From Melastoma dodecandrum (Eukaryota > Streptophyta > Magnoliopsida > Myrtales > Melastomataceae), in NCBI GenBank assembly GCA_029817715.1, contig JARUPY010000090.1, positions 310,001-374,000 of the forward strand: a stretch of 64,000 nt of DNA. Direction: 5' to 3'. Each line of letters opens with the position of its first letter. Positions within the stretch are counted from its first letter, which is position 1. Shown piece by piece: positions 47,603-56,658 of the stretch. The position numbers were made by a program, and so were the translations under genes. The notes beneath the pieces are model-generated. The model was given only the letters and a program-made list of their open reading frames with translations. It was not told the origin of the DNA and did not search any database.

Positions 47603-48628
47603 CTATTCCCGCTCGCTGCGGCCCATGCGCATCGACGGTCCGTGCGGGCCGATGCGGGCGATGAGGCCGTGCGGCGCGCCGGGCGGCAGCGGCGGCAGCG
47701 GCGAGGCGCGCGACACCGCCGACACGGCTGCCTCGTCGATGTCGTCGTCGCCGCTGCTCTTGACGATCTGCATCGCCAGAATGGTGCCGTCGCTGTCGAC
47801 GTCGAACGCGACGGTGCAGGTGGTGTCGTCGGCATCCGGGCCGGCGTCGACGCCGCGGTAGTTCGCCATGATCTTGGCGAAGACGTTGGAGAGGTAGCGG
47901 TTGTCCTCGTTGCCGCCGGTGATCGGCGCCTTCTTGGTCGGTCGCGCGAGCTTGTAGTCCGGGGCGTCGGACTTGGCCGTGAGCCGCTGCAGGGCCGTCT
48001 GCTCGCGGCGCGGCTTGGCCTTCGGCGGCGCCTTGGCGATCTTCTCCGGCTTCCTGGGCGGCGTCGGCGCGGCCTTGTCGAGCGCCTCCGCGTCCTTTTT
48101 CAAGATGTCGTCCTTCGCCGCATCCTGCTGCGTGTCGTCGTGCTCGGACGCCTCGGCGGGCGCGGCCGGCGGCTGCGCGGGCGGCGCCTTCTCGCCGTCC
48201 TGCGGCGCCGTCTCGGCCTTCGGCGCGCGCGTCGCTTCGTCGAGCTTATCGGTCTCGACCTTCTCCTCCGACGGCGCGCGCGGCGCGCTCGAGGCCGGCT
48301 TCTCGATCTCCTTCTGCGCCTGCGGCGGCGGTTTCGGCTGCTGCTGTTGCGGAGGCGGCGGGGGCGGCGGCGGCTTGACGATCTCGACCTGCACCTCCTC
48401 GAGCTTCGCCGTCTCGATCGGCTGATGCGCGTCGCGATAGAGCAGGTAGGCGAGGCCGCCGGAATAGATCGCGCAGATCACCGCCGCCGTCACCGCGTGC
48501 CAGGCGCGGCGCCGGAACGTGTCGTCGCGCCAGGGCGCAAGCCACCGCTCTCCCGCCCGGATCGGGACCGCGGGGGAGTCTTGCTGCGGCGTCTCGGCCG
48601 CGGGTTCGATCGCCTCTGGCAGCGGCAT
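47603..48628 (-). CDS. TonB-like protein
   Basis: A 341-residue energy-transducing protein with one N-terminal membrane helix (AVTAAVICAIYSGGLAYLLY), a long Pro/Glu/Lys/Ala-rich periplasm-spanning linker with a run of eight prolines, and a C-terminal TonB-type domain (YRGVDAGPDADDTTCTVAFD; AVSAVSRASPLPPLPPGA). TonB couples proton-motive force from ExbBD to outer-membrane receptors; neither exbBD nor a receptor is nearby, and a TolA-like role is possible. Confidence 0.8.
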   Translation of the reverse strand: MPLPEAIEPAAETPQQDSPAVPIRAGERWLAPWRDDTFRRRAWHAVTAAVICAIYSGGLAYLLYRDAHQPIETAKLEEVQVEIVKPPPPPPPPQQQQPKPPPQAQKEIEKPASSAPRAPSEEKVETDKLDEATRAPKAETAPQDGEKAPPAQPPAAPAEASEHDDTQQDAAKDDILKKDAEALDKAAPTPPRKPEKIAKAPPKAKPRREQTALQRLTAKSDAPDYKLARPTKKAPITGGNEDNRYLSNVFAKIMANYRGVDAGPDADDTTCTVAFDVDSDGTILAMQIVKSSGDDDIDEAAVSAVSRASPLPPLPPGAPHGLIARIGPHGPSMRMGRSERE

Positions 48629-48735
48629 CGCGGCGACTCACATCACGGACGCGCGCAGCACGCCAGAGGAAAGACGGGCGTCTCGAGGATGAGAGTCCCG
48701 GCAGCCGTCGCGTCGCGGCGCGATGGCTCCAGTAG

Positions 48736-48837
48736 CCTCATGGTGAGGAGCGCCGCAGGCGCGTCTCGAACCAAGAGGCGGTCCCGGCGTGTCGCCTTCT
48801 GGTTCGAGACGCGCCTTTGGCGCTCCTCACCATGAGG
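48736..48837. repeat. GAGG-type palindromic repeat, copy 1
   Basis: An imperfect inverted repeat of about 100 bp: CCTCATGGTGAGGAGCGCC, then GCGTCTCGAACCA, a 20-25 bp centre, TGGTTCGAGACGCGCC and CTCCTCACCATGAGG. It lies between the TonB-like gene and hrcA. Four further copies lie at 57.4-59.2 kb. Confidence 0.88.
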
Positions 48838-48861
48838 GGTATAGGAGCGGGCAAGTTTCAC

Positions 48862-49956
48862 TCACCCCTGCGACATCATCCGCGCGAGCAGCTTCGAGGT
48901 ATAGTCCACCATCGGCACGATGCGCGCGTAGTTGAGCCGCGTCGGGCCGATGACGCCGAGCACGCCGACGATGCGCTGCTGGCCGTCGCGGAACGGCGCC
49001 GCGATCATCGACGAGCCGGAGAGCGAGAAGAGCTTGTTCTCCGAGCCGATGAAGATGCGCACGCCCTCGCCCGTCTCGGCGCGCGACAGCAGGTCGACGA
49101 CATCCTTCTTGGTCTCGAGATCGGCGAACAGCAGGCGGATGCGCTCGAGGTCCTCGGCGGCGGTGAGGTTGTCGAGCAGGTTGGCCTGGCCGCGCACGAT
49201 GAGCTGCGACTGGCCGTGCCCGGCGGCCCAGGAGGCGAGGCCCTGGTCGACGAGCTTGGCGGTGAGCGCGTCGAGCTCGGCCTCGGCGGCGCCGCGCGCC
49301 GCGTCGATCTCGGCGCGCGCCTCGGCGAGCGTGCGGCCGCGGATGCGGGCGTTGAGGTAATTGCCGGCCTCGACGAGCGCCGAGGAGGGCAGGCCGGCGG
49401 CGATCGGCAGCACGCGGTTCTCGACCGAGCCGTCCTCGCCGACCAGCACGGCCAGCGCGCGCTCGGGCTCGAGGCGCAGGAACTCGATGTGCTTGAGGCG
49501 GCCGTTGTCCTTCGTCGTCACCACCACGCCGGCGCCGCGGGTGAGGCCCGACAGCATGGTCGTGGCCTCGGTGAGCATCGCCTCGAAGCCCTGGTCGCGG
49601 CCCATGCCGAGCTGCGCCTCGATCTGCCGGCGCTCCTCGGCGTCGATGTCGCCGATCTCGAGCAGCGCGTCGACGAAGAAGCGCAGGCCGACCTCGGTCG
49701 GCAGGCGACCGGCGCTGGTGTGCGGCGCGAAGATCAGGCCGCTCTCCTCGAGCGCCTGCATGACGTTGCGCACCGAGGCCGGCGACAGCGGCACCGGCAG
49801 CAGCCGCGACAGGTTGCGCGAGCCGAGCGGTTCGCCGGTCGCGAGATAGCTCTCGACGATGCGGCGGAACACGTCGAGCGAGCGCTGGTTGAGGCTGCGG
49901 ATGCTGGCGGCTGCGCGCAGCGCCTCGCGCGCCTGGTCGTCGAGGGGCGTGCTCAT
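48862..49956 (-). CDS. hrcA: Heat-inducible transcription repressor HrcA
   Basis: A 364-residue repressor that binds CIRCE operators of groESL/dnaK and is refolded by GroEL. It has an N-terminal winged helix ([38 protein letters not shown]), a GAF-like centre, and a C-terminal dimer domain with [10 protein letters not shown] and [16 protein letters not shown]. No CIRCE element was noticed in the window, including ahead of clpB. grpE, the usual neighbour, is absent here. Confidence 0.94.
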   Translation of the reverse strand: MSTPLDDQAREALRAAASIRSLNQRSLDVFRRIVESYLATGEPLGSRNLSRLLPVPLSPASVRNVMQALEESGLIFAPHTSAGRLPTEVGLRFFVDALLEIGDIDAEERRQIEAQLGMGRDQGFEAMLTEATTMLSGLTRGAGVVVTTKDNGRLKHIEFLRLEPERALAVLVGEDGSVENRVLPIAAGLPSSALVEAGNYLNARIRGRTLAEARAEIDAARGAAEAELDALTAKLVDQGLASWAAGHGQSQLIVRGQANLLDNLTAAEDLERIRLLFADLETKKDVVDLLSRAETGEGVRIFIGSENKLFSLSGSSMIAAPFRDGQQRIVGVLGVIGPTRLNYARIVPMVDYTSKLLARMMSQG

Positions 49957-50037
49957 GGCGCCCGACCATGCAATCCCGCGCGGCGGGTGGCAAGGCGGAG
50001 GCCGGCTGCTATCTTGCCGCTCCCGCAGGAGACAGCG

Positions 50038-50457
50038 ATGAGCGAGAAGACATCCGGCCGCTTCGACGTCAGGGCGCTGGCCGCGGCGCTGCCCGCCGAC
50101 GCCAAGGCGATGATCGTCGACGATTACATCACCGATCGCGAGACGGCCTCGGCGCGGGTGTTCCGCGTCTTGAAGCCGGTGCCGGCGCACTTCCACGAGA
50201 CCTGCGACGAGTTCCTCTACGTGCTGTCGGGGCGCGCCCGGTTCTGGATCGGCGACGCGTCCGAGGAAGCCGAGGTCGGCCCCGGCCAGCTCCTCGTCTT
50301 CGATCGCAAGACGGTGCACGCCATCCCGCGTCTCCTCGAGGAGCCGTTCACCGTGCTGTCGATCGACACGCCGCGCCGCGCGCCGACCGACATCACCTTC
50401 GTCGATCCGAAGGACGGCACGGCGGCCGACTTCATGGCCCGCAACGCGGAGGACTAG
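50038..50457 (+). CDS. Single-domain cupin protein
   Basis: A 139-residue cupin. Motif 1 is [18 protein letters not shown] (metal-binding His and Glu) and motif 2 is [18 protein letters not shown]. This fold hosts many enzymes and sensors; no substrate can be inferred. ATG 50038 has AGGAGA six bases upstream. The 15 bases CAGGAGACAGCGATG recur exactly at the start of the proline-rich secreted gene at 56028. It is convergent with the MarR gene. Confidence 0.8.
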   Translation: MSEKTSGRFDVRALAAALPADAKAMIVDDYITDRETASARVFRVLKPVPAHFHETCDEFLYVLSGRARFWIGDASEEAEVGPGQLLVFDRKTVHAIPRLLEEPFTVLSIDTPRRAPTDITFVDPKDGTAADFMARNAED

Positions 50458-50462
50458 CCGCG

Positions 50463-50963
50463 CTACTTCCCGACGACGCGGATCGCCGCCTTGCCGCGCG
50501 GCTCGGCCGGCGCGTCCATCATCGCGGTGAGGAAGGCGGCGGCCTGCGCCTCGGCGTCGCCGCCGAGCCGCGCGAAGGCGCGCGTGAAGCGGGCCGACTG
50601 CACGAGCGCGATCTCCTCGATCAGCGCGGCGCCCCGCGGTGTCGCGGCGAGCACGCGCTGGCGCCTGTCCGTCTCGCCGAGGCTGTTCGTGACGTAGCCG
50701 CGGTCGACGAGGTCCTTCAGCACCCGATTGAGGCTCTGCTTGGTGATCTGCAGGATGTCGAGCAGCTCGGCGATGGTGAGGCCCGGCCGCCGCGTCGCGA
50801 AGTGCAGCACGCGGTGATGCGCGCGCCCGAACCCGTCGCCGGCGAGGATCAGGTCCGCATCGCGCACGAAGTCGCGATAGGCGAAGAACATCAGCTCGGT
50901 CAGATGATAGAGCGGGGCGCGGTCCGGTTCCGCGCTCGCGAGGTCGGCAGTGGCGCTGGGCAT
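50463..50963 (-). CDS. MarR-family transcriptional regulator
   Basis: A 166-residue winged-helix regulator with [20 protein letters not shown] as recognition region and [19 protein letters not shown] as wing. The N-terminal [20 protein letters not shown] matches a subgroup common in alphaproteobacteria. It is divergent from the branched-chain aminotransferase gene, and a perfect palindrome lies in the shared promoter region, so control of itself and that gene is plausible. Confidence 0.86.
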   Translation of the reverse strand: MPSATADLASAEPDRAPLYHLTELMFFAYRDFVRDADLILAGDGFGRAHHRVLHFATRRPGLTIAELLDILQITKQSLNRVLKDLVDRGYVTNSLGETDRRQRVLAATPRGAALIEEIALVQSARFTRAFARLGGDAEAQAAAFLTAMMDAPAEPRGKAAIRVVGK

Positions 50964-50980
50964 TGCGATGGAGGCTCGTC

Positions 50981-51005
50981 TATATAAGTCAGCATTGTTG
51001 ACTTA
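50981..51005 (-). promoter_or_regulatory. Palindromic operator and -10 box between marR-like gene and ilvE
   Basis: TAAGTCA (50985-50991) and TGACTTA (50999-51005) form a perfect 7-bp inverted repeat with a 7-base spacer. TATATA (50981-50986) is a good -10 for the MarR gene on the minus strand. On the plus strand TTGACT (50998-51003) can be a -35 towards ilvE. The geometry suits MarR-type autoregulation. Confidence 0.6.
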
Positions 51006-51102
51006 AATTCCGGCGGACGCTACCCCTCGCGCACCCCGCGCACAAGCGCTTCGTTCCCCGTCGCGATCAGAGCGCCCGAAGAGCGCCGAGAAGGGAGAGC
51101 CC

Positions 51103-51990
51103 ATGGCCATGATACCTTTCGACAAGCGCGACGGCTTCATCTTCATGAACGGCGAGATGGTGCCCTGGCAGGACGCCAAGCTGCACGTGCTCTCGCACGG
51201 CCTGCACTACGGCTCCGCGGTCTTCGAGGGCGAGCGCGCCTACGGCGGCGAGATCTTCAAGTCGCGCGAGCATTCCGAGCGCTTCCTCGCCTCGGGCCGC
51301 TTGCTCGATTTCGCGATCCCCTATTCGGCCGAGGAGCTCGACCGCATCAAGCGCGAGGTGGTCGCCGCCAACGGCCATTCCGACTGCTACATCCGGCCCG
51401 TCGCCTGGCGCGGCAGCGAGATGATGGCGGTCGCCGCGCAGCATTCGACGATCAACGTCGCCGTGGCGGCGTGGGACTGGCCGTCGATGTTCGACATCAA
51501 GACCAAGATGAACGGCATCAAGCTCGACATCGCCGAGTATCGCCGGCCCGACCCGCGCACCGCGCCGTCGATGGCGAAGGCCGTCGGCCTCTACATGATC
51601 TGCACGATCTCGAAGCACGCCGCCGAGCGGAAGGGCTGCGCGGATGCGCTGATGCTCGACTGGCAGGGGCGCGTCGCCGAGTGCACCGGCGCCAACGTCC
51701 TCTTCACGAAGGACGGCCGCATCGAGACGCCGATCGCCGACTGCTTCCTCGACGGCATCACCCGCCGCACGGTGATCGACCTCGCCAAGCGCCGCGGCCT
51801 CGAGGTGATCGAGCGCCGCATCATGCCGGAGGAACTGGCGGGCTTCGACGAGTGCTTCATCTGCGGCACCGGCGCCGAGGTGACGCCGGTCTCCGAGATC
51901 GGGCCGTACACCTTCACGCCCGGCGCGATCTCGCGGCAGATGATCGAGGACTACGCCGCCGAGGTGCAGCCGAAGCGCAAGGCGGCGTAG
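51103..51990 (+). CDS. ilvE: Branched-chain amino acid aminotransferase
   Basis: A class-IV PLP aminotransferase (295 residues) interconverting Leu/Ile/Val and their 2-keto acids. Family features are SHGLHYGSAVFEGERAYGG, IRPVAWRGSE, the PLP-lysine region GLYMICTISKHAAERKG, ALMLDWQGRVAECTGANVLF and the C-terminal ECFICGTGAEVTPV. GGGAG lies about eight bases before ATG 51103. Its promoter region overlaps the MarR palindrome. It ends three bases from the convergent toxin gene. Confidence 0.93.
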   Translation: MAMIPFDKRDGFIFMNGEMVPWQDAKLHVLSHGLHYGSAVFEGERAYGGEIFKSREHSERFLASGRLLDFAIPYSAEELDRIKREVVAANGHSDCYIRPVAWRGSEMMAVAAQHSTINVAVAAWDWPSMFDIKTKMNGIKLDIAEYRRPDPRTAPSMAKAVGLYMICTISKHAAERKGCADALMLDWQGRVAECTGANVLFTKDGRIETPIADCFLDGITRRTVIDLAKRRGLEVIERRIMPEELAGFDECFICGTGAEVTPVSEIGPYTFTPGAISRQMIEDYAAEVQPKRKAA

Positions 51991-51993
51991 GCG

Positions 51994-52272
51994 TCAAACG
52001 ATTGGACGGCGCGCCGCGTGCCGGACACGCTGGACGACGACCTCCGATCTCCGGACCCGATAGAAGACGACATACGGAAACGGCGTGACGACCATTCGTC
52101 GAACGCCCGGACGGTTTGTTTCCTGTCCGGCCATCGGATGATCGCCTAGCAGCCTGAAGACCTCGTCGATTCGCGCCTTTAGGCGGCGAGCCCCGCTCGG
52201 GCTGCGTTGGGCGACATAATCGAGAAGCGTATCCAGCTGGCGTGCGGCGCCTCTGGTGACGACGAGCTTCAA
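51994..52272 (-). CDS. ParE/RelE-type toxin
   Basis: A 92-residue protein of the ParE/RelE superfamily: an N-terminal helical hairpin (QLDTLLDYVAQRSPSGARRL) and a beta-sheet with GVRRMVVTPFPYVVFYRV. ParE members poison gyrase and RelE members cleave mRNA on the ribosome; the sequence favours ParE. It overlaps its antitoxin gene by 4 bases (ATGA). The pair is probably a stabilising or stress module. Confidence 0.85.
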   Translation of the reverse strand: MKLVVTRGAARQLDTLLDYVAQRSPSGARRLKARIDEVFRLLGDHPMAGQETNRPGVRRMVVTPFPYVVFYRVRRSEVVVQRVRHAARRPIV

Positions 52273-52496
52273 AGCCCGTGCTTCGCCCAGATCGCCTTGA
52301 TCTCGTCGTCCGTTGCGAAGTCGCCGCGCGCGATCTCCTCGTCCGCGGCGTCGAGATCGGCTTCTTCGTCGGGTGTCAGGGCGTAGATATGACTTTCCCG
52401 GCCGGCGAGTCGAAGCACCGCACCGGCGATTTCGTCCTGCTGCGCCGCCGGCAGCTGGCGCAGCGCCTCGATCGCTTCAAGCATCAGCTTGGTCAT
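52269..52496 (-). CDS. Antitoxin of the ParE/RelE-type pair
   Basis: A 75-residue acidic protein, upstream of and overlapping the toxin. The N-terminus LMLEAIEALRQLPAAQQDEI is helical; the C-terminal half, LTPDEEADLDAADEEIARG and AIWAKHGL, matches the toxin-wrapping tail often seen in alphaproteobacterial antitoxins of this type. ATG 52496 has GGAGAAA about six bases upstream. Confidence 0.8.
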   Translation of the reverse strand: MTKLMLEAIEALRQLPAAQQDEIAGAVLRLAGRESHIYALTPDEEADLDAADEEIARGDFATDDEIKAIWAKHGL

Positions 52497-52661
52497 CGAG
52501 CTTTCTCCGTAAAGGCCAGCACATAGTACGTCGCAGACGTGGCCAACGCCAAGGCGACGACGGCAGCAGATTGCCCGCCCGTCGCCTCCCGAACACCCTA
52601 CCGTGATGCATCTTTTCACGTCCCCTGCGGATTGTGCGACGCAACACGGAGACCGAACCTC

Positions 52662-53180
52662 ATGCATCGCACCCTCGCCGCCGCGACCCTCGGCGCCTCG
52701 CTTCTCGCGCTCTCGGCCGTCGCCGGCCATGCCGCGGGCGCCCAGATGTCGGATGCCGACAAGGCATTCGTCGCAAAGGTCTCGCAGGGCGGGATGTACG
52801 AGGTCGCGCTCGGCAAGCTCGCCGAGGACAAGGGCAGCGTCCAGGACATCAAGGACCAGGGCAACACCGAGGCGCACGACCACGACCTCGTCGGCGCCAA
52901 GCTGAAGGGCATCGTCACCGGCGCCGGGCTGCCGTTCCCCGACAAGCTCAACGACGAGTTCCAGGCCCGGCTCGACAAGATGAAGGCGCTGTCGGGCGCC
53001 GCCTTCGACAAGGCCTATGTCGCCGACATGATCAAGATCCACGATGCCGACGGCGCCGCCTTCGCGAAAGAAGCCAAGGGCGGCACCAACCCCGACCTGA
53101 AGGCCTTCGCGGCTGAGACGCATGCGATCGTCGAGCGTCACCTCGGCGAGCTGCACGCGAAAGGCGCGGACGCGCGCTAG
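52662..53180 (+). CDS. DUF4142 exported protein
   Basis: A 172-residue periplasmic protein with a signal peptide (LGASLLALSAVAGHAAGA) and a four-helix, ferritin-like DUF4142 domain: DKAFVAKVSQGGMYEVALGK, AHDHDLVGAKLK and a C-terminal ETHAIVERHLGELHA. Function is unknown; members are linked to stress survival. ATG 52662 starts the signal peptide; an in-frame ATG 41 codons earlier lacks one. It is followed by a strong hairpin. Confidence 0.85.
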   Translation: MHRTLAAATLGASLLALSAVAGHAAGAQMSDADKAFVAKVSQGGMYEVALGKLAEDKGSVQDIKDQGNTEAHDHDLVGAKLKGIVTGAGLPFPDKLNDEFQARLDKMKALSGAAFDKAYVADMIKIHDADGAAFAKEAKGGTNPDLKAFAAETHAIVERHLGELHAKGADAR

Positions 53181-53209
53181 TCATACGACGCCATGGAAGA
53201 ATGCTTCGG

Positions 53210-53240
53210 ATCGCCGCGGTGACGCCCACCGCGGCGATTT
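53210..53240 (+). terminator. Terminator after the DUF4142 gene
   Basis: ATCGCCGCGGTG (53210-53221) and CACCGCGGCGAT (53227-53238) form a perfect 12-bp stem with a 5-base loop followed by TT, 30 bases after the stop codon. Confidence 0.75.
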
Positions 53241-53467
53241 GCGCATCAGCGGGCTCAGACGCGAACCGTTCCGTCCTCAGGTTGCGGCACGTCCCTGCGT
53301 TCCGCGTAGGGCTGTCACGCGGCGGCGCGTCCGGGCTTGGCGCCACGCTCGTCAGGCCTAGCTCACCGCCTACGCAGACGCGCGGGACGAGATGGCGACG
53401 GGGAAGCCGCGAATGCGGCGGACGACGTGGCGCCGATCCCACGCGAAGCTCACCTAGAGGACCGGAC

Positions 53468-54757
53468 ATGTCAGACACGAACGATGCCCCGAGCACGGAG
53501 CGCCCGATCGCCGGCACGGCAATGATCTCGCCGATGTCGCGGCGCGGCCTCATCGGCGCCGGCGCCGCCGCGTTCGGCCTGGCGGCGACCGCGGCGCACG
53601 CGCAGTCCTACCAGGACATCAAGCGCGGCGAGAGCACGCTCACCGATCCCGGCCCGAAGAACACGGCCCTCGACGCCCTGAACAAGGACAGCGTCACGCC
53701 ACCGCCCACCGATCATGGCAGCGTGCCGGAATTCTGGCACTCGTTCTCGCTCTCGCACCGGCGCGTGCAGCAGGGCGGCTGGGCGCGGCAGGTCAACGTG
53801 ACGGACTTCCCGCTCTCCAAGGCGATCGCGAGCGTCAACATGCGGCTCGATGCCGGCGGCGTGCGCGAGCTGCACTGGCACGATGCGGCGGAATGGGCGC
53901 TGGTGCTGACCGGCAGCGCGCGCATCACCGCGATCGACTACCAGGGCCGCCCCTACGTGAAGGACGTCAAGGCCGGCGACCTCTGGTACTTTCCCCCTGG
54001 CCTGCCGCACTCGATCCAAGGTTTGGAGTCCGACGGCACCGAGTTCCTGCTCGTCTTCGACGACGGCAAGTTCTCGGAGGAGGGCACCACGCTCCTCACC
54101 GACTGGCTGATCCACACGCCGCGCGAGGTCGTGGCGAAGAATTTCGGCACCGCGCCCGACAAGCTACACGCCCTCGAGCAGATCCCGCCGGACGGACGCT
54201 ACATCTTCCCGGCGCCGGTGCCGCCGCCGCTCGCGCAGGACGTCGCCGCCGTGCATGGTTCGACGTCCAACATCGAGTTCGCCTTCGCTATGATGGACCA
54301 GAAGCCGACGAAGCAGGACGCTTCGGGCACGATCCGCATCGTCGACTCCTCGACCTTCCCGATCTCGAAGACGATGGCGATGGCGCACGTCACGGTGAAG
54401 CCCGGCGCCATGCGCGAGCTGCACTGGCATCCCAATGCCGCCGAGTGGCAGTACTACATCAAGGGCAAAGGCCGCATGACGCTCTTCGCCAACCATTCTG
54501 ACGCGCGCACGATGGATTTCGCCGCGGGCGACGTCGGCTACATCCCAGTCACGCTGCCGCACTACATCGAGAATACCGGCAGCGAGGACCTCGTCTTCCT
54601 CGAGATGTTCAAGGCGCCGCACTACGCCGACATCTCGCTCAACAACTGGCTCGCCGCGATCCCGCCGGAGCTTGTCGCGCAGCACCTCGGGCTCGACAAG
54701 GACGTTCTGGCGGCGATCCCGAAGGCCAACAACGGCATCGTGCCCCCCGGCGCCTGA
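53468..54757 (+). CDS. Bicupin oxalate decarboxylase, Tat-exported
   Basis: A 429-residue protein with a twin-arginine signal (SRRGLIGAGAAAFGLA) and two cupin domains. The Mn ligands are in ELHWHDAAEWALV (domain 1) and ELHWHPNAAEWQYY (domain 2), each with later GDLWYFPPGLPHS or GDVGYIPVTLPHYI. This layout is that of OxdC/OxdD, which split oxalate into formate and CO2 and consume protons. GAGG lies eight bases before ATG 53468. It stands alone, with no formate or oxalate genes close by. Confidence 0.9.
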   Translation: MSDTNDAPSTERPIAGTAMISPMSRRGLIGAGAAAFGLAATAAHAQSYQDIKRGESTLTDPGPKNTALDALNKDSVTPPPTDHGSVPEFWHSFSLSHRRVQQGGWARQVNVTDFPLSKAIASVNMRLDAGGVRELHWHDAAEWALVLTGSARITAIDYQGRPYVKDVKAGDLWYFPPGLPHSIQGLESDGTEFLLVFDDGKFSEEGTTLLTDWLIHTPREVVAKNFGTAPDKLHALEQIPPDGRYIFPAPVPPPLAQDVAAVHGSTSNIEFAFAMMDQKPTKQDASGTIRIVDSSTFPISKTMAMAHVTVKPGAMRELHWHPNAAEWQYYIKGKGRMTLFANHSDARTMDFAAGDVGYIPVTLPHYIENTGSEDLVFLEMFKAPHYADISLNNWLAAIPPELVAQHLGLDKDVLAAIPKANNGIVPPGA

Positions 54758-54827
54758 CGCGGGCGGGCGCGTGGCGGCTGTCGGCGCGCCACGCTCCGGA
54801 CCAGCTTCGCGTGCTAGAGGGTCGCGC

Positions 54828-55973
54828 ATGAGGCGGGCGCGACCTAGTCGTACGATCTTGGCACTCGCGGCGGCCGGCTTGGCCGCCGCCTTCGTTTGCG
54901 TGCCCGCCGTCGCCGCGCCGGACAAGGCGCTGGCGCCGATCCCGGCCGCCACGCTGGCGCTGATGGCGGCGAAAGGCACCAACGCCGCCGCGCCCCTCGT
55001 GCTGCGCTCCTACAAGAAGGAAGCCGAGATCGAGGTCTGGAAGCGCAACGCGCAGGGCCGCTTCGTCTACATCAAGAGCTTTCCGATCTGCCGCTGGTCC
55101 GGGCAGCTGGGGCCGAAGATGTACCCGGGCGACCGGCAGACGCCGGAGGGGATCTACGACATCCCCAAGACCCAGATGAACCCGAACTCGCACTACTACC
55201 TGTCCTTCGACACCGGCTTCCCCAACGCCTACGACAGGGCGCACGGCTACGAGGGCTCGGCGGTGATGGTGCATGGCACCTGCTCGTCGATGGGCTGCTT
55301 CGCGATGACCGACAAGGTGGTCGGCGAGCTCTACGCCATCGCCCGCGACGCGCTCGCCGGCGGCCAGCCCGCCTTCCAGCTGCAGGCCTATCCCTTCCAC
55401 ATGAGCGCGAAGAACATGGCGCTCTACCGCGCCGACCCGTCCATCGATTTCTGGCGCCAGCTCAAGGACGGCTCGGACCGTTTCGAGTCGACCGGCGAGA
55501 TTTTGCGTTGGAGCGTCGTCGGCGGCCGCTACGCCTTCGCGCCCTCGGCCGATCCGGCGAAGGAGGCGGCGGCCAAGGCCTTCCACGCCGCCGAGCAGGC
55601 CCGCATCGCGCAGCTCGTCGCCGACGGGTCGGCGGCGATCCACACCACCTACGCCGACGGCGGCCAGAACGCGATTTTCGCCGCGCTTCTCCGGAAGGGG
55701 CAGAACCTCGGCACGGTGTCACGGCCGGAGGCGCTGGCCTATGCGGCGATCGACGTCACCCTGGTGCCGGCGCGCCGCCACCGCAAGCCGCCGCGGCTCG
55801 AGGTGGCGTCGGCCGACTGGCGGCCGGACCATGCGCCGGCGCCCGCGCTGCCCGCGCCGGTTGTTGCGCCGGTGGTTGCAGAGACGCCGGCACTCGCGCT
55901 GGGGCCGGGCGCGGTGATCGGCCTGCGGCGGCGCTGGGCGATGGCCCGCGACACCTCCGCCGCTCGTCCCTGA
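54828..55973 (+). CDS. L,D-transpeptidase (YkuD domain), exported
   Basis: A 381-residue exported protein. After a signal peptide (ILALAAAGLAAAFVCVPAVA) comes a YkuD-type domain with the nucleophile Cys and His in AVMVHGTCSSMGCFAM and a substrate region YPGDRQTPEGIYDIP. Such enzymes form 3-3 cross-links in peptidoglycan or anchor proteins to it. The C-terminal 100 residues are an Ala/Pro-rich extension of unknown role. AGAGGG lies about seven bases before ATG 54828. Confidence 0.88.
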   Translation: MRRARPSRTILALAAAGLAAAFVCVPAVAAPDKALAPIPAATLALMAAKGTNAAAPLVLRSYKKEAEIEVWKRNAQGRFVYIKSFPICRWSGQLGPKMYPGDRQTPEGIYDIPKTQMNPNSHYYLSFDTGFPNAYDRAHGYEGSAVMVHGTCSSMGCFAMTDKVVGELYAIARDALAGGQPAFQLQAYPFHMSAKNMALYRADPSIDFWRQLKDGSDRFESTGEILRWSVVGGRYAFAPSADPAKEAAAKAFHAAEQARIAQLVADGSAAIHTTYADGGQNAIFAALLRKGQNLGTVSRPEALAYAAIDVTLVPARRHRKPPRLEVASADWRPDHAPAPALPAPVVAPVVAETPALALGPGAVIGLRRRWAMARDTSAARP

Positions 55974-56027
55974 TTGACAGGGGCGCCGCGATCGGCTGCC
56001 TTTGCCGCGCTTCGACAGGAGACAGCG

Positions 56028-56567
56028 ATGCGTCCCTTTCTTCGGCTCGTCTCCGCGCTGCCCACGCTGGCTCTGCTCACGGGCGCCGCCCTGGCGCAGG
56101 AGATCCCGGCCGACCAGAGCTGCGGCGGCCTGCTCTGCGACATGGGCGTGCTCGGCCACAAGGTCGCGACGACGCCGCCTGCAACGGCGCCGGCCACCGC
56201 AGGCGTGCCGGTGCCGCCGCCGGTCGCCGCGACGGGGGTGGCCGACGCGCCGGTGGCCCCGCGGCCTCGGCGCAAGCCGCGGGTCGCGCGCAGGGCGCCT
56301 CGCGTTATTGGGGCGCCGCCCGCTGTGGCGGCTGCGATCCCCGCTTCGCCAGCGCCCGTCGCGCCAGCGCCGTCGGCCCCGGTCGAAGCTCCCGTCGCGG
56401 CGCCTGTCGCGTCCGCTCCGCCGGCGCCTGTCGCGTCCGCTCCGCCGCCGGTCGCATCTGCGCCGCCACCGCAAGCGGCCGAAGCCGCCGACGTGCCGCC
56501 GCCCCCGCGCAATGGCCCGACGTTCATTTTCCAGTCGGTCGATCCGCGCTTCCAGCTCGGAAACTGA
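56028..56567 (+). CDS. Proline/alanine-rich exported protein
   Basis: A 179-residue protein with a signal peptide (LVSALPTLALLTGAALAQ), a two-Cys segment SCGGLLCDMG, a basic patch RPRRKPRVARRAPR, and a low-complexity domain of PVASAPP-type repeats. The C-terminal FIFQSVDPRFQLGN is the only non-repetitive end. No family is recognised; a cell-envelope linker is possible. Its CAGGAGACAGCG leader is identical to that of the cupin gene at 50038. Confidence 0.7.
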   Translation: MRPFLRLVSALPTLALLTGAALAQEIPADQSCGGLLCDMGVLGHKVATTPPATAPATAGVPVPPPVAATGVADAPVAPRPRRKPRVARRAPRVIGAPPAVAAAIPASPAPVAPAPSAPVEAPVAAPVASAPPAPVASAPPPVASAPPPQAAEAADVPPPPRNGPTFIFQSVDPRFQLGN

Positions 56568-56658
56568 CCCAAACGCCGTCGCGCGCGCTTGCGCGCCTTC
56601 AGTCGCGCGCCTATCGTTAGGAGTGTCGAGCACGCTGCCCGACGGAAAGGACCGCCGC

